20,745 nt of DNA from Verrucomicrobia bacterium UBA1263 (GTDB lineage Bacteria > Verrucomicrobiota > Verrucomicrobiia > Limisphaerales > UBA1412). Below are positions 5,782 to 13,394 of this stretch, piece by piece. The DNA is taken from positions 1 through 20,745 of the forward strand of contig DBVN01000051.1 in the NCBI GenBank assembly GCA_002308515.1. Reading direction: 5' to 3'. Within the stretch, counting starts at the first letter, position 1. The number at the start of each line of letters is the position of its first letter. Position numbers and translations under genes: made by a program. Below the pieces are notes generated by a model. The model ran no database searches. It was not told where the DNA came from and worked only from the letters and a program-made list of their open reading frames with translations.

Positions 5782-8166
5782 TTAATCGCTTACTTCGTTC
5801 AATAAGTTAGTTAAACTCACTTTGGTGATAGGTTTTATCAACACATTGTCAAAGAAGTCATTATAGACGATGCCGGCATCTGTATCCGCGGTAATGACAA
5901 CAATCTTGGCATCGTATTTACGCTTGCGAATCTCCTGAGCCAGCTGGATACCATTCATTTCCGGCATCCATAAGTCTGTCATCACCACAGAGTACTCTTC
6001 CTTTTCCAGCAGTTTCAAAGCTTCTTTGGCGGAGGATGCCATGCTGTATTTTACCTTTTGATTGTTCAGCAAAGCGGCGATGACTTTCAGATTCATCAAA
6101 ACATCATCTACTACCAGGATCTTGTGATTAAAGGTGAAAGAAGATTTGCAAACAGCCTGTTTTTTAAGGACTTTAGCACCCCTGCTCTCATCGTATTTGA
6201 CATTGGGGATCGTAAAGGAAAAACAGGTGCCTTTGCCTAATTCGCTTGTGACTTCCAGCTTTCCGCCCATACGTTCCACCAATTTCCGAGAGATGGGCAA
6301 ACCCAATCCTGTTCCGTTGCGGGCAGCCATGTAGTTACCGCTCAATTTCTCCACCTGAACAAACGGTGTAAAGATTTTCTCGATATCCGCTTGTGAGATT
6401 CCTACGCCTGTATCGGTCACACTGCAGAAGAAATCACCAACGGAACTGGTCGTCTTTTTAAAAGTTGCTTTAAAGGTAATACTGCCCTCTTCCGTGAACT
6501 TGACAGCGTTGCCGATCAGGTTGAAGAAAATCTGTCTCATGCGGATGTTATCCACGAAGAGGATCGGCATATTCTCATCAATATCCAGGATCAGGCGGAT
6601 ATTCTTCTTCTTGGAAGCGTAAGTGAATACCAGGGAGACATCTTTGCAGAAAGTGTACATATCTGTCTCGGAAAGGATGATCGGCATCTGATCCACTTCC
6701 AGCTTGGAAAGATCCAGAATATCATTGATCAGAGTCAGGAGAGATTCGCTGGAGACCATGATATTATTGATATAATCCAGTCTTTCATCATTGGAAACAT
6801 CGCGATCCTTCAGCAGCTGAGAAAAACCGATGATGGCGTTGAGCGGAGTCCGTATCTCATGGGAAACGGTAGCCAGAAAATTGCTCTTCTCTTTATCGGC
6901 TTTCTGAGCTACTTCAGCCGCGTGTACCATTTGATTATAGGAATCAATCTGTCCTACTATGGCTTCTATCAAATGCCCGCAGGCGGCCAGCGTATCGCAG
7001 TCTTCTTTGCTCAGTTGGACGCGATCTTCATCGAAAATCAACACGAACAGACCTGAAAAATCTCCATAAGTCTTTATAGCGGAAATGAAAATCAGCTTCT
7101 CTTTTTCATCATTCTTCTTCTTGAATTCATCCCCAAACAATTCATGCACTTCCGAAGAATTTGAGTGGACCAGCTCATACTTCTTACTAAGAACTTTCTT
7201 TAAGAGCGGATTTCTTGGATCATAAGCAACGGGAGCTGCCTGAGAGTTTCTAAACCGCATCATCGTGAAATTATGCTCCAGTTCCAAAGATTTATCCTCT
7301 TCATTGACCTTCCAGAGAAAGGCTTCATCCGCCTTCATGTCAAAGCAGATCAGCTGCAGCACGTTTTGCAGAGATGAATTGAAATCCTTGGATTGAATGA
7401 AGATATTAATGCAAGTATTGAGCAGTTTCTCACGGTTCAACAGTCGGGTCATGTCGGTAACGTTCACACAGATGCCCATCATCAACAGCTCGTTCTTGCT
7501 GTTCCTGAACGCGACCTTCAGGCTCTTGAAGACATCTTTTCGATTCCGATGGAAAGAAACATCTTCATCCAGGCGGAAGATCGTACCTTCATTGGTACAA
7601 ACCTTGAGATCATTTTCGCGCAGCTGGCGGGCGACTTCCGAATCAAAAATCTCAAAATCATCATGCCCAATAACTTGATTTTCAGACAGTTTATAGTACT
7701 CCAGAAAATCACGGTTAGCTACAGTATAGATAAAATGGTTATTGGGATTTTTAATAAAGAGCTGACAAGGGATATATTTCAGAATGATCGAAAAAAGCTG
7801 ATCTACATCTTCGTCTATCTCAATGTCATTATTCACCTTCTGGAATATCGCGATGCGATACTTGGGAAACATCTGCCCCATTTCAGTCAATATACTGGGA
7901 TAAATCCTGGACTGATAGACTGATTCATTAACAGAAAAGTGGATATGGACAGAACCTCTCCGAAAACAAGCGACATTCTTATTCCTCGTTTGATGAAAAT
8001 ACTGGCTGGGAAAAACGTCATGAAATTTTTCTCCTACGAGATAACCTGGCAAATTTTTAGTGGCAAAAGGATTATTCCAAATGATCTCGCCGTCTTTGGT
8101 GACAATAATGATGCCCTCAGACAATACTCCATAATAAGCCTGAAATTGCTTAAGTGTCTCACTCAT
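5782..8166 (-). CDS. Soluble PAS-PAS-GAF hybrid histidine kinase with C-terminal receiver, 794 aa
   Basis: Multi-domain sensor kinase with no transmembrane segment, so it should sense a cytoplasmic signal. Domains in order: PAS at about 8-108, second PAS at about 123-240 (KYIPCQLFIKN start), GAF at about 245-405, HisKA with phospho-acceptor His436 in SHEIRTPLNAIIGFS, HATPase with N-box Asn553 (NLIGNAVKFT), G1 DTGVGI at 585-590 and G2 GTGLGL at 618-623, then a receiver at about 682-790. The receiver has the acidic pair Asp687/Asp688, phospho-site Asp731 (MTDLWMPEMNG), Thr759 and Lys778. Intramolecular transfer from His436 to Asp731 is expected, but there is no Hpt or DNA-binding output domain here or next door, so the partner lies elsewhere. 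It is a single-gene unit with its own promoter and terminator. Confidence 0.94.
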   Translation of the reverse strand: MSETLKQFQAYYGVLSEGIIIVTKDGEIIWNNPFATKNLPGYLVGEKFHDVFPSQYFHQTRNKNVACFRRGSVHIHFSVNESVYQSRIYPSILTEMGQMFPKYRIAIFQKVNNDIEIDEDVDQLFSIILKYIPCQLFIKNPNNHFIYTVANRDFLEYYKLSENQVIGHDDFEIFDSEVARQLRENDLKVCTNEGTIFRLDEDVSFHRNRKDVFKSLKVAFRNSKNELLMMGICVNVTDMTRLLNREKLLNTCINIFIQSKDFNSSLQNVLQLICFDMKADEAFLWKVNEEDKSLELEHNFTMMRFRNSQAAPVAYDPRNPLLKKVLSKKYELVHSNSSEVHELFGDEFKKKNDEKEKLIFISAIKTYGDFSGLFVLIFDEDRVQLSKEDCDTLAACGHLIEAIVGQIDSYNQMVHAAEVAQKADKEKSNFLATVSHEIRTPLNAIIGFSQLLKDRDVSNDERLDYINNIMVSSESLLTLINDILDLSKLEVDQMPIILSETDMYTFCKDVSLVFTYASKKKNIRLILDIDENMPILFVDNIRMRQIFFNLIGNAVKFTEEGSITFKATFKKTTSSVGDFFCSVTDTGVGISQADIEKIFTPFVQVEKLSGNYMAARNGTGLGLPISRKLVERMGGKLEVTSELGKGTCFSFTIPNVKYDESRGAKVLKKQAVCKSSFTFNHKILVVDDVLMNLKVIAALLNNQKVKYSMASSAKEALKLLEKEEYSVVMTDLWMPEMNGIQLAQEIRKRKYDAKIVVITADTDAGIVYNDFFDNVLIKPITKVSLTNLLNEVSD

Positions 8167-8232
8167 AAATAAAAATGAATTCTCAATATACCTTCAGCCA
8201 CTGCCCAATGACAGTCCGCACACAGACGTGGT

Positions 8233-8262
8233 ATTATATGGCTCCCGTTTTGAAAAATTCAA
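8233..8262 (-). promoter_or_regulatory. Sigma70-like promoter of the histidine kinase
   Basis: Minus strand TTGAAT (8262-8257), 18-base spacer, perfect TATAAT (8238-8233). This predicts a start near 8226 and a leader of about 60 bases. The leader has no strong Shine-Dalgarno sequence before the kinase ATG. Confidence 0.6.
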
Positions 8263-8301
8263 CATATTTCTTTGAAACTCTGCGATTTCGTATTGCCGCG
8301 C

Positions 8302-8320
8302 CGTTTCAAAATTTCAAACG
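8302..8320. promoter_or_regulatory. Imperfect palindrome upstream of the kinase promoter
   Basis: CGTTTCAAAATTTCAAACG is symmetric around 8311 with eight of nine positions pairing. It lies about 40 bases upstream of the -35 element of the kinase promoter, a position used by activators. GTTTCAAA inside it also forms an inverted pair with TTTGAAAC at 8271-8278. It is the most structured part of the 206-bp gap 8167-8372; the rest of that gap is AT-rich with no gene seen. Confidence 0.4.
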
Positions 8321-8372
8321 AGATGAAGAATATTTACTTATAAAAACAGCGGGTATTATGCACCGGGTGCTT

Positions 8373-9311
8373 TTAATGACGGCTGATCTCTATCTCGTCA
8401 TAAGTGGATCGGGACCGGGGCCGGGGATGAGTGAAAAGTCCCTTCCAAAAACCAAGACCGTAAAGCAGATGAGTCAGGAATAAGAACGGAAAAACTCCCA
8501 GACGGCGAATCCCTTTCCCAACACAGAGAGTTTGTACCAGCAAAATCAGCCAGTAAAATCCCCAGAGCGGAGCCGCCCAAAGCGGAAAAAACGGAGTGGC
8601 CAGGATGAAAAGACAGAACGCCGGCGGGATCAGGTTCAGCGCGGAACCCGGTCCCGGATGGAGACGGAACTGCTCAGCACGGCCGCGGCCATAGGTCATC
8701 AGCATCTTGCAAAAAGCCCGGAAGGAACGGCGGGGCCGGCGGTAAACAATAAAACCGGGATCATAAAGGAGTTTGCCTCCCTGTTTTTGGATCTCATCCA
8801 TGAGGGCGTTCTCCTCGTTCGGGTAAAGCGACTCATCAAAACCGCCCAGCCGGAGAAGTGTCTCCCGGCGCGCCATCATGTTGCAAAGGATGAGTTCTTT
8901 CTCGGAAGTGGATCTGAGGCTGCCAACCGAAGCATAACGGGCACGGCTGGGACCAAACGCGACCCAGCTGGCCATTGTCCAGGCAAAGATCTGCTCCAGG
9001 GCAGGAGCCTCCGGCGGACAAAGATTCGGGCCGCCAATGATTTGGACGACAGGATCTTTGAAAAGTTCAGCCCCGCGGCGAAGAGCATCCTTCCGCGGAA
9101 GGGAATCGTCATCCAAAAAATAAATGAGTTCACCCGCGGCCTGACGCAAAGCCATATTGCGCTGGACGGAAGGCTGCTGTCCGCGCACGACCAGAACCTC
9201 CAGAAGCTCCGCGGGATAATCCATCCGCCGCGCGGCTTCGGCAGCCGGAACCTGGGAATCCCCCGGTCGGGCCGGGATAATGACCGTGACTGTTGGCAGC
9301 TGTTCCTTCAC
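8373..9311 (-). CDS. Membrane-associated family 2 glycosyltransferase, 312 aa
   Basis: GT-A fold glycosyltransferase. The N-terminus TVTVIIPAR is the first strand of the nucleotide-sugar domain, QRNMALRQAAGELIYFLDDD has the metal/nucleotide-binding DxD-like triad at residues 67-69, GGFDE is at 156-160 with acidic residues at 166-167 as the likely catalytic base region, and YRRPRRSFRAF at about 190-200 is the family's arginine-rich acceptor segment. Hydrophobic stretches at about 226-246, 248-264 and 271-291 anchor the C-terminus in the membrane. The start is GTG, nine bases after the elbB stop, with only AAAG as ribosome site; no ATG is available nearby. It is the last gene of the eight-gene run. 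Donor and acceptor are unknown; context suggests an envelope glycan or glycolipid. Confidence 0.88.
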   Translation of the reverse strand: MKEQLPTVTVIIPARPGDSQVPAAEAARRMDYPAELLEVLVVRGQQPSVQRNMALRQAAGELIYFLDDDSLPRKDALRRGAELFKDPVVQIIGGPNLCPPEAPALEQIFAWTMASWVAFGPSRARYASVGSLRSTSEKELILCNMMARRETLLRLGGFDESLYPNEENALMDEIQKQGGKLLYDPGFIVYRRPRRSFRAFCKMLMTYGRGRAEQFRLHPGPGSALNLIPPAFCLFILATPFFPLWAAPLWGFYWLILLVQTLCVGKGIRRLGVFPFLFLTHLLYGLGFWKGLFTHPRPRSRSTYDEIEISRH

Positions 9312-9320
9312 GTTTGAACT

Positions 9321-9977
9321 TTACGCCATTTTCAGCAATTCCCGTACTAATGCCGTGACACCTGCCTCCACCTCGCTGATGCGGCCGGCCAGCATATAAG
9401 CCGGAGTGGAAACGATCTTCAGACGGGGATCCACAGCGGCTTCGGTGACCGTTGTTTCCACATGAACAGCACCCGTGGAAGCAAGCCGTGCCGCGATGCC
9501 TTGATCTGTGCCTATTGTATAACGGACACCCATTGAGCCAAAGAGCGTTGCCGCGATCACAGGCGCGATGCAAATAAAACCAAGCGGCTTGCCGGCTGCC
9601 TGGGCATCCAGCAGGATCTTTTTTACAGAAGGTTCCACAGTCACGCTCCCCGATGTCAAAGCAAAGTCGCAAAGATTCGTGGCCGCGCCCATTCCTCCGG
9701 GCAGAATGATTGCGTCTATTTGGGACAGATCTGCCTGGGTCAATGGAACGATCCGGCCGCGGGCAATGCGCGCGGATTCCGTCAGCACATTGCGGCTTTC
9801 CTTGGCAGTGGTGCCTCGAAAATGATCCACACACTGGGTCTGTGGGATATCAGGAGCCGCGCAGCAGATCTCCGCGCCCGCGCGGTCTAAAGCCAGCAAA
9901 GTCAGTGTGGCTTCGTGGATTTCTGAACCATCCCGGACTCCACAGCCCGAAAGGATAACAAGTACTCTTTTCTTCAT
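9321..9977 (-). CDS. elbB: ElbB-type DJ-1/PfpI superfamily protein, 218 aa
   Basis: Closely resembles E. coli ElbB (glyoxalase III-like, ES1 family of class I glutamine amidotransferase-like folds). Shared landmarks: N-terminus VLVILSGCGVRDGSEIHE, a central RNVLTESARIARG, the LPGGMGAATNL loop at 92-102, and PLGFICIAP at 131-139 with nucleophile Cys136, then TIGTD and STPAYMLAG near the C-terminus. E. coli ElbB has weak glyoxalase activity, and the family name refers to an early link with isoprenoid (lycopene) yield; its true role is unclear. It lies eight bases after the AsmA-like gene and nine before the glycosyltransferase, so it is co-transcribed with the envelope genes although it should be cytosolic. 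Confidence 0.92.
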   Translation of the reverse strand: MKKRVLVILSGCGVRDGSEIHEATLTLLALDRAGAEICCAAPDIPQTQCVDHFRGTTAKESRNVLTESARIARGRIVPLTQADLSQIDAIILPGGMGAATNLCDFALTSGSVTVEPSVKKILLDAQAAGKPLGFICIAPVIAATLFGSMGVRYTIGTDQGIAARLASTGAVHVETTVTEAAVDPRLKIVSTPAYMLAGRISEVEAGVTALVRELLKMA

Positions 9978-9985
9978 ATCTCGAT

Positions 9986-12900
9986 TTATTTTAAATTTTG
10001 TTCTTTCTGCGGCAGGATCAGAGGTTTGCCGGAAGGATTCTGATTCTTCGCGGCAGGTTTCTCCGATTCTTCCTGTTCTTTCGTCTTACCGGAATTGAAA
10101 AGTTCTTTCAGGGATCGGATTGGATGGATCAGCTTCATGGTCGCCCTGGGCAGATAGGTGAACTGCACATCCGGTTGTTCAAAAGTTCCCTTCACGGAAC
10201 AGCGGAAGACTCTGCGGAAAGGCGTTGTCGTGAAATTGATCGCCTTGCCGATATCGCCCCAGCCTTTGAAAATATCCACATCCACCTGTGCGTCTAATTT
10301 TCGCTGAAAATCGATCGTTCCTTTGCAAAGCATTTGGAAAGTAGGCGAAGCGATCTCCAGATCCTCTGTGCGGACAACGGAATTTGTGATGGTGAAAGTA
10401 CCGCCGCCGCGTGTCGCCTGGGAATTGCCCAATCCCGGAGAAATCTCATTCAGGAACCCGGAGAATAATCCGAACACCGGAATATCCCAGATCAATCCAT
10501 TTGTGATATTCAGGGAACCGTAACCGTTCCAGCTGTCCCAATCGGAAGTGTTCGCTTCTGTTACCGCCAACCGTCCATTCATCGTTCCGGCCAATGTATT
10601 CGTCCTGGCATTGAAACACTCCATGAAGGGCTTGATCTGGCAATTTTCAAAATTCGCGTCGAACTTGAAATCCGCACCTGTTTCCTTTGTTTCTTCCGTT
10701 TCTTTCTGAGAAGTTTTGCTGGATTCCCGCTCAGTGAAATCAAACGCCGCCCATCCTTTCAGTTTACCGCCATAGAAATCCGCCGACAGATTTGTCAGGG
10801 ACAGCTGATCTCCCTGCCAGCGCACCAGGCCGGTCAGGTTTTCAGGATAGATTTTCCACCATTTCATACCCTTGGACTGAACCAGCTCGAAATCAATAAA
10901 AGAATGTTCCGCCTCCTCAACCGGGATCATTCCATTGACGATCACATCCGGCGGCGCGGTGAAGTGATAATTCTCCATGGCGCGATCCGTTACCGGACCA
11001 ATCATCTTTGTGACAAGCCGCGGATAAAGATGACAGACTCCATTCGTGATGCGCACCTGCTGATCGTCCGCGGAGAAGGTCACCTCATCCACTTTCAGAT
11101 TTTGACCCGACACGAGATTTGTCTTTCCATCTACAGCGAACAGCTCCGGCATCGGAGGAAGAAACAGCTCCGTTCCCGTCGCGCAAACCAGCCCATTCGT
11201 ATAGGTCACATGCGAGGATATACTTTCCAACGCCTGTTCCCGGAAAACAAAATCTTTCGCCTTCACTGTTCCATCGAGACCGCTCTTGCTCAGATCGTGC
11301 CAGCGGCCCCAGAGTTTTGCCTCGATATGCGGCGGCTCGGTAAATTCAAACATGTCCAGTGCCTTTTGCGCGCCTTCACCCAGAACGGAACCCAGCGCCT
11401 TGGGATTGCAGTCGCTGGTGAAATCCCAGAAATAATCGTGTGTTGTGGAATTCTCCTTGTAAGTGAAAATAAGGTTCCCTTCCGGACGAACGACCTTGAA
11501 ATCCGGCAGCGTCCAGAAATTATTCGTCAGACAAAAATCACCCTCCGCCGACAAAGCCGGGATCCCTCTGAAATTCGCGTTCGTCCCCTGAAGATGTCCC
11601 CGCAGCTCCAGCGAAGGCAGCACCTCGTTTTTCCAGTCTGGTTTCAGATTCGTCCACTCCGCCAGTTTTATTTTTGCCTCAGCGGTCACAGTGGGAGGCT
11701 GATCATCATTCCATCCGTATTGAGAGAGCCAGCGGCGGCCGGCGGCATCCAGCAAATGCGCCATGCGGTGCGCGTTGAAATTGATCTCACCCTTGCCTTG
11801 GGCGACACGGCTTTCCAAATCCAGAGCGGCCGCTAAATTCAACTCGCCATGATGCAGAGCGGAGTAAATCTTCTTGATCGAAAATGTCGGCGCGGCCCAT
11901 CCCAGTTCTAAAGAAATCTGATCGGAAACGATCTCCGGTTCAGATATGTCTATCCCGCCGAAATCCAGTTTGCAATCCACCTTCAATGGGACAGCCCAGC
12001 GCCACGGACCGTATTCCTCTGTATTCCACAGCGCGTATTCTTCGGGAGCCCTGTTGAAAACATCTACATCCACGTCGATCCAATCCATTTTTCCCCAGAT
12101 CGTTTCCGGCTGGGCAAAATGAAACTGCACATTCGCCTGCCGGGGGAAATCGGGATGATCCAGCAATTCCTGATAATGTACCAAATCAAAATCCCTGAAC
12201 CGCTCCGAACTGAAAATATCAAAAACATCTTTCTCAAAATCCCAGTTCCCGACCCAGTCCGTGTGGAAGTCCACTCTTTTCGCGCCGCCAATGTCGTGGA
12301 TCTGGAAGTTATCCGTTTTCAAATCCAACGCCATGGAAATTTTCTTTTCTTCTTCGGGAACATGCTTCGCCGTCAAATCGAAATGGAGATCCTGTGCCAG
12401 ACAAACCTGATTCGAGATCCATCCCGCGTTGCCGGTCAAATCGAACTTTTGCGGGATCATATCTTTCGTGGTGAAAACCAGCGCTCCGTCCAGCGCGATC
12501 TGATCCAGATAAAAATTCATCTGCGGCCCCTGCACCTGCAGCAGGCTGGCATTGATTTTCAAAGTACGCTGCGCGGAGTCATCCTGAAAATCATCTAATG
12601 CCAGCTGGACCCGGAAGTGCTTGCCCATTCCATGATTCTTCCGCACCTCTTGCAGATCGAAAACAATATCCGCGCTGGATGCCAGCCAGTCCGCCGCGTC
12701 CAGATGGATATTCAAAATCAGTTTGGGCGGGATCTGTGTATCAAAAGTCCGCAAGGTATCCAGTATCCTTTTGATGAATCGCCGTGTTCTTTCCAGCGCT
12801 TCGGGGTCTCTTTCTTTCTTCTGTTTGAAAGAAAGCATATTCGCGTGGATCATCTCACCGCCGATCTGGATCTGTGTATTTAAAAGTTTTCCCCGCAGAT

Positions 12901-13390
12901 CGCGCAGAGTCCAGACATTTTTCTCTTTCTCATCAAAAGCCATCGCGCCGGATATCTCCTCGATCTTCAGCGAATCTTCCGGGCTGTCACCTAACGGCCA
13001 GCTCAAGTTGGCTTCCTGGATCGTGATGGAATCTATCAATCCCTGATCGCGCATCCATCTCCAGAAATCCAAATTCAGCAACGCGGAAGCGAGATAAAAC
13101 TTGGCGGAGCCCTCTTTATCCTGTGACAAATTCAGCCCGTGCGCCTGTACTCCCAGATTCCAGGAGAGCTTCAATTTCTGCGCGGTGAAATCAAAGCCGC
13201 GCTCTTTTAATTCCCGGGTGATCTCTCTGGTCGCGAAATCAGGAAATCCAATCGTCGCCAGCCAGATAAAAATGAAGCACAACAAAAGGACTATGCCCCA
13301 CACCGGATAAAAGATCCAGCGGAGCATCTTCCGTTTCCGGCACACGAAACCACAAAAACCCTTTCGCGCTTCCAGCTTACCCGGAGTCAT
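9986..13390 (-). CDS. AsmA-like giant envelope protein, 1134 aa
   Basis: A single N-terminal membrane segment (about residues 24-46, WIFYPVWGIVLLLCFIFIWL) precedes a very long beta-rich region with many alternating strands. The start of the soluble part, FPDFATREITRELKERGFDF, matches the AsmA/DUF3971-type opening, and the C-terminal region (GGTFTITNSVVRTEDLEI, then GTIDFQRKLDAQVDVDIF and FRRVFRCSVKGTFEQPDV) matches the AsmA-like C-terminal domain. Proteins of this type form long hydrophobic grooves thought to pass lipids between inner and outer membranes. The last 40 residues are polar and low-complexity (KTKEQEESEKPAAKNQ). ATG 13390 gives a four-base gap from the upstream stop; a TTG at 13408, with GGAAGG at a good distance, would add six residues and overlap the upstream gene. 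Function in this organism is inferred from family only. Confidence 0.82.
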   Translation of the reverse strand: MTPGKLEARKGFCGFVCRKRKMLRWIFYPVWGIVLLLCFIFIWLATIGFPDFATREITRELKERGFDFTAQKLKLSWNLGVQAHGLNLSQDKEGSAKFYLASALLNLDFWRWMRDQGLIDSITIQEANLSWPLGDSPEDSLKIEEISGAMAFDEKEKNVWTLRDLRGKLLNTQIQIGGEMIHANMLSFKQKKERDPEALERTRRFIKRILDTLRTFDTQIPPKLILNIHLDAADWLASSADIVFDLQEVRKNHGMGKHFRVQLALDDFQDDSAQRTLKINASLLQVQGPQMNFYLDQIALDGALVFTTKDMIPQKFDLTGNAGWISNQVCLAQDLHFDLTAKHVPEEEKKISMALDLKTDNFQIHDIGGAKRVDFHTDWVGNWDFEKDVFDIFSSERFRDFDLVHYQELLDHPDFPRQANVQFHFAQPETIWGKMDWIDVDVDVFNRAPEEYALWNTEEYGPWRWAVPLKVDCKLDFGGIDISEPEIVSDQISLELGWAAPTFSIKKIYSALHHGELNLAAALDLESRVAQGKGEINFNAHRMAHLLDAAGRRWLSQYGWNDDQPPTVTAEAKIKLAEWTNLKPDWKNEVLPSLELRGHLQGTNANFRGIPALSAEGDFCLTNNFWTLPDFKVVRPEGNLIFTYKENSTTHDYFWDFTSDCNPKALGSVLGEGAQKALDMFEFTEPPHIEAKLWGRWHDLSKSGLDGTVKAKDFVFREQALESISSHVTYTNGLVCATGTELFLPPMPELFAVDGKTNLVSGQNLKVDEVTFSADDQQVRITNGVCHLYPRLVTKMIGPVTDRAMENYHFTAPPDVIVNGMIPVEEAEHSFIDFELVQSKGMKWWKIYPENLTGLVRWQGDQLSLTNLSADFYGGKLKGWAAFDFTERESSKTSQKETEETKETGADFKFDANFENCQIKPFMECFNARTNTLAGTMNGRLAVTEANTSDWDSWNGYGSLNITNGLIWDIPVFGLFSGFLNEISPGLGNSQATRGGGTFTITNSVVRTEDLEIASPTFQMLCKGTIDFQRKLDAQVDVDIFKGWGDIGKAINFTTTPFRRVFRCSVKGTFEQPDVQFTYLPRATMKLIHPIRSLKELFNSGKTKEQEESEKPAAKNQNPSGKPLILPQKEQNLK

Positions 13391-13394
13391 CTGT

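Noticed and set aside
8347..8372. GCACCCGGTGC as a terminator for the glycosyltransferase run
   Set aside because: Four-base stem with a three-base loop and no T-tract directly after it; too weak to support.
8175..8483. 102-residue plus-strand frame starting in the 8167-8372 gap
   Set aside because: Runs antisense into the glycosyltransferase gene, has no ribosome site and no family-like motif; its 5' half lies over the kinase promoter.
8532..9317. 261-residue plus-strand open frame
   Set aside because: Entirely antisense to the glycosyltransferase; low-complexity, arginine-rich composition typical of a shadow frame in GC-rich coding DNA.
9130..9834. 234-residue minus-strand frame overlapping elbB
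   Set aside because: Offset frame of elbB and the glycosyltransferase; rich in Gly, Arg, Cys and His with no domain, while elbB itself matches its family over full length.
10904..11836. 310-residue plus-strand open frame
   Set aside because: Antisense to the AsmA-like gene, no recognisable motif, rich in Arg and Gln as expected of a shadow frame.
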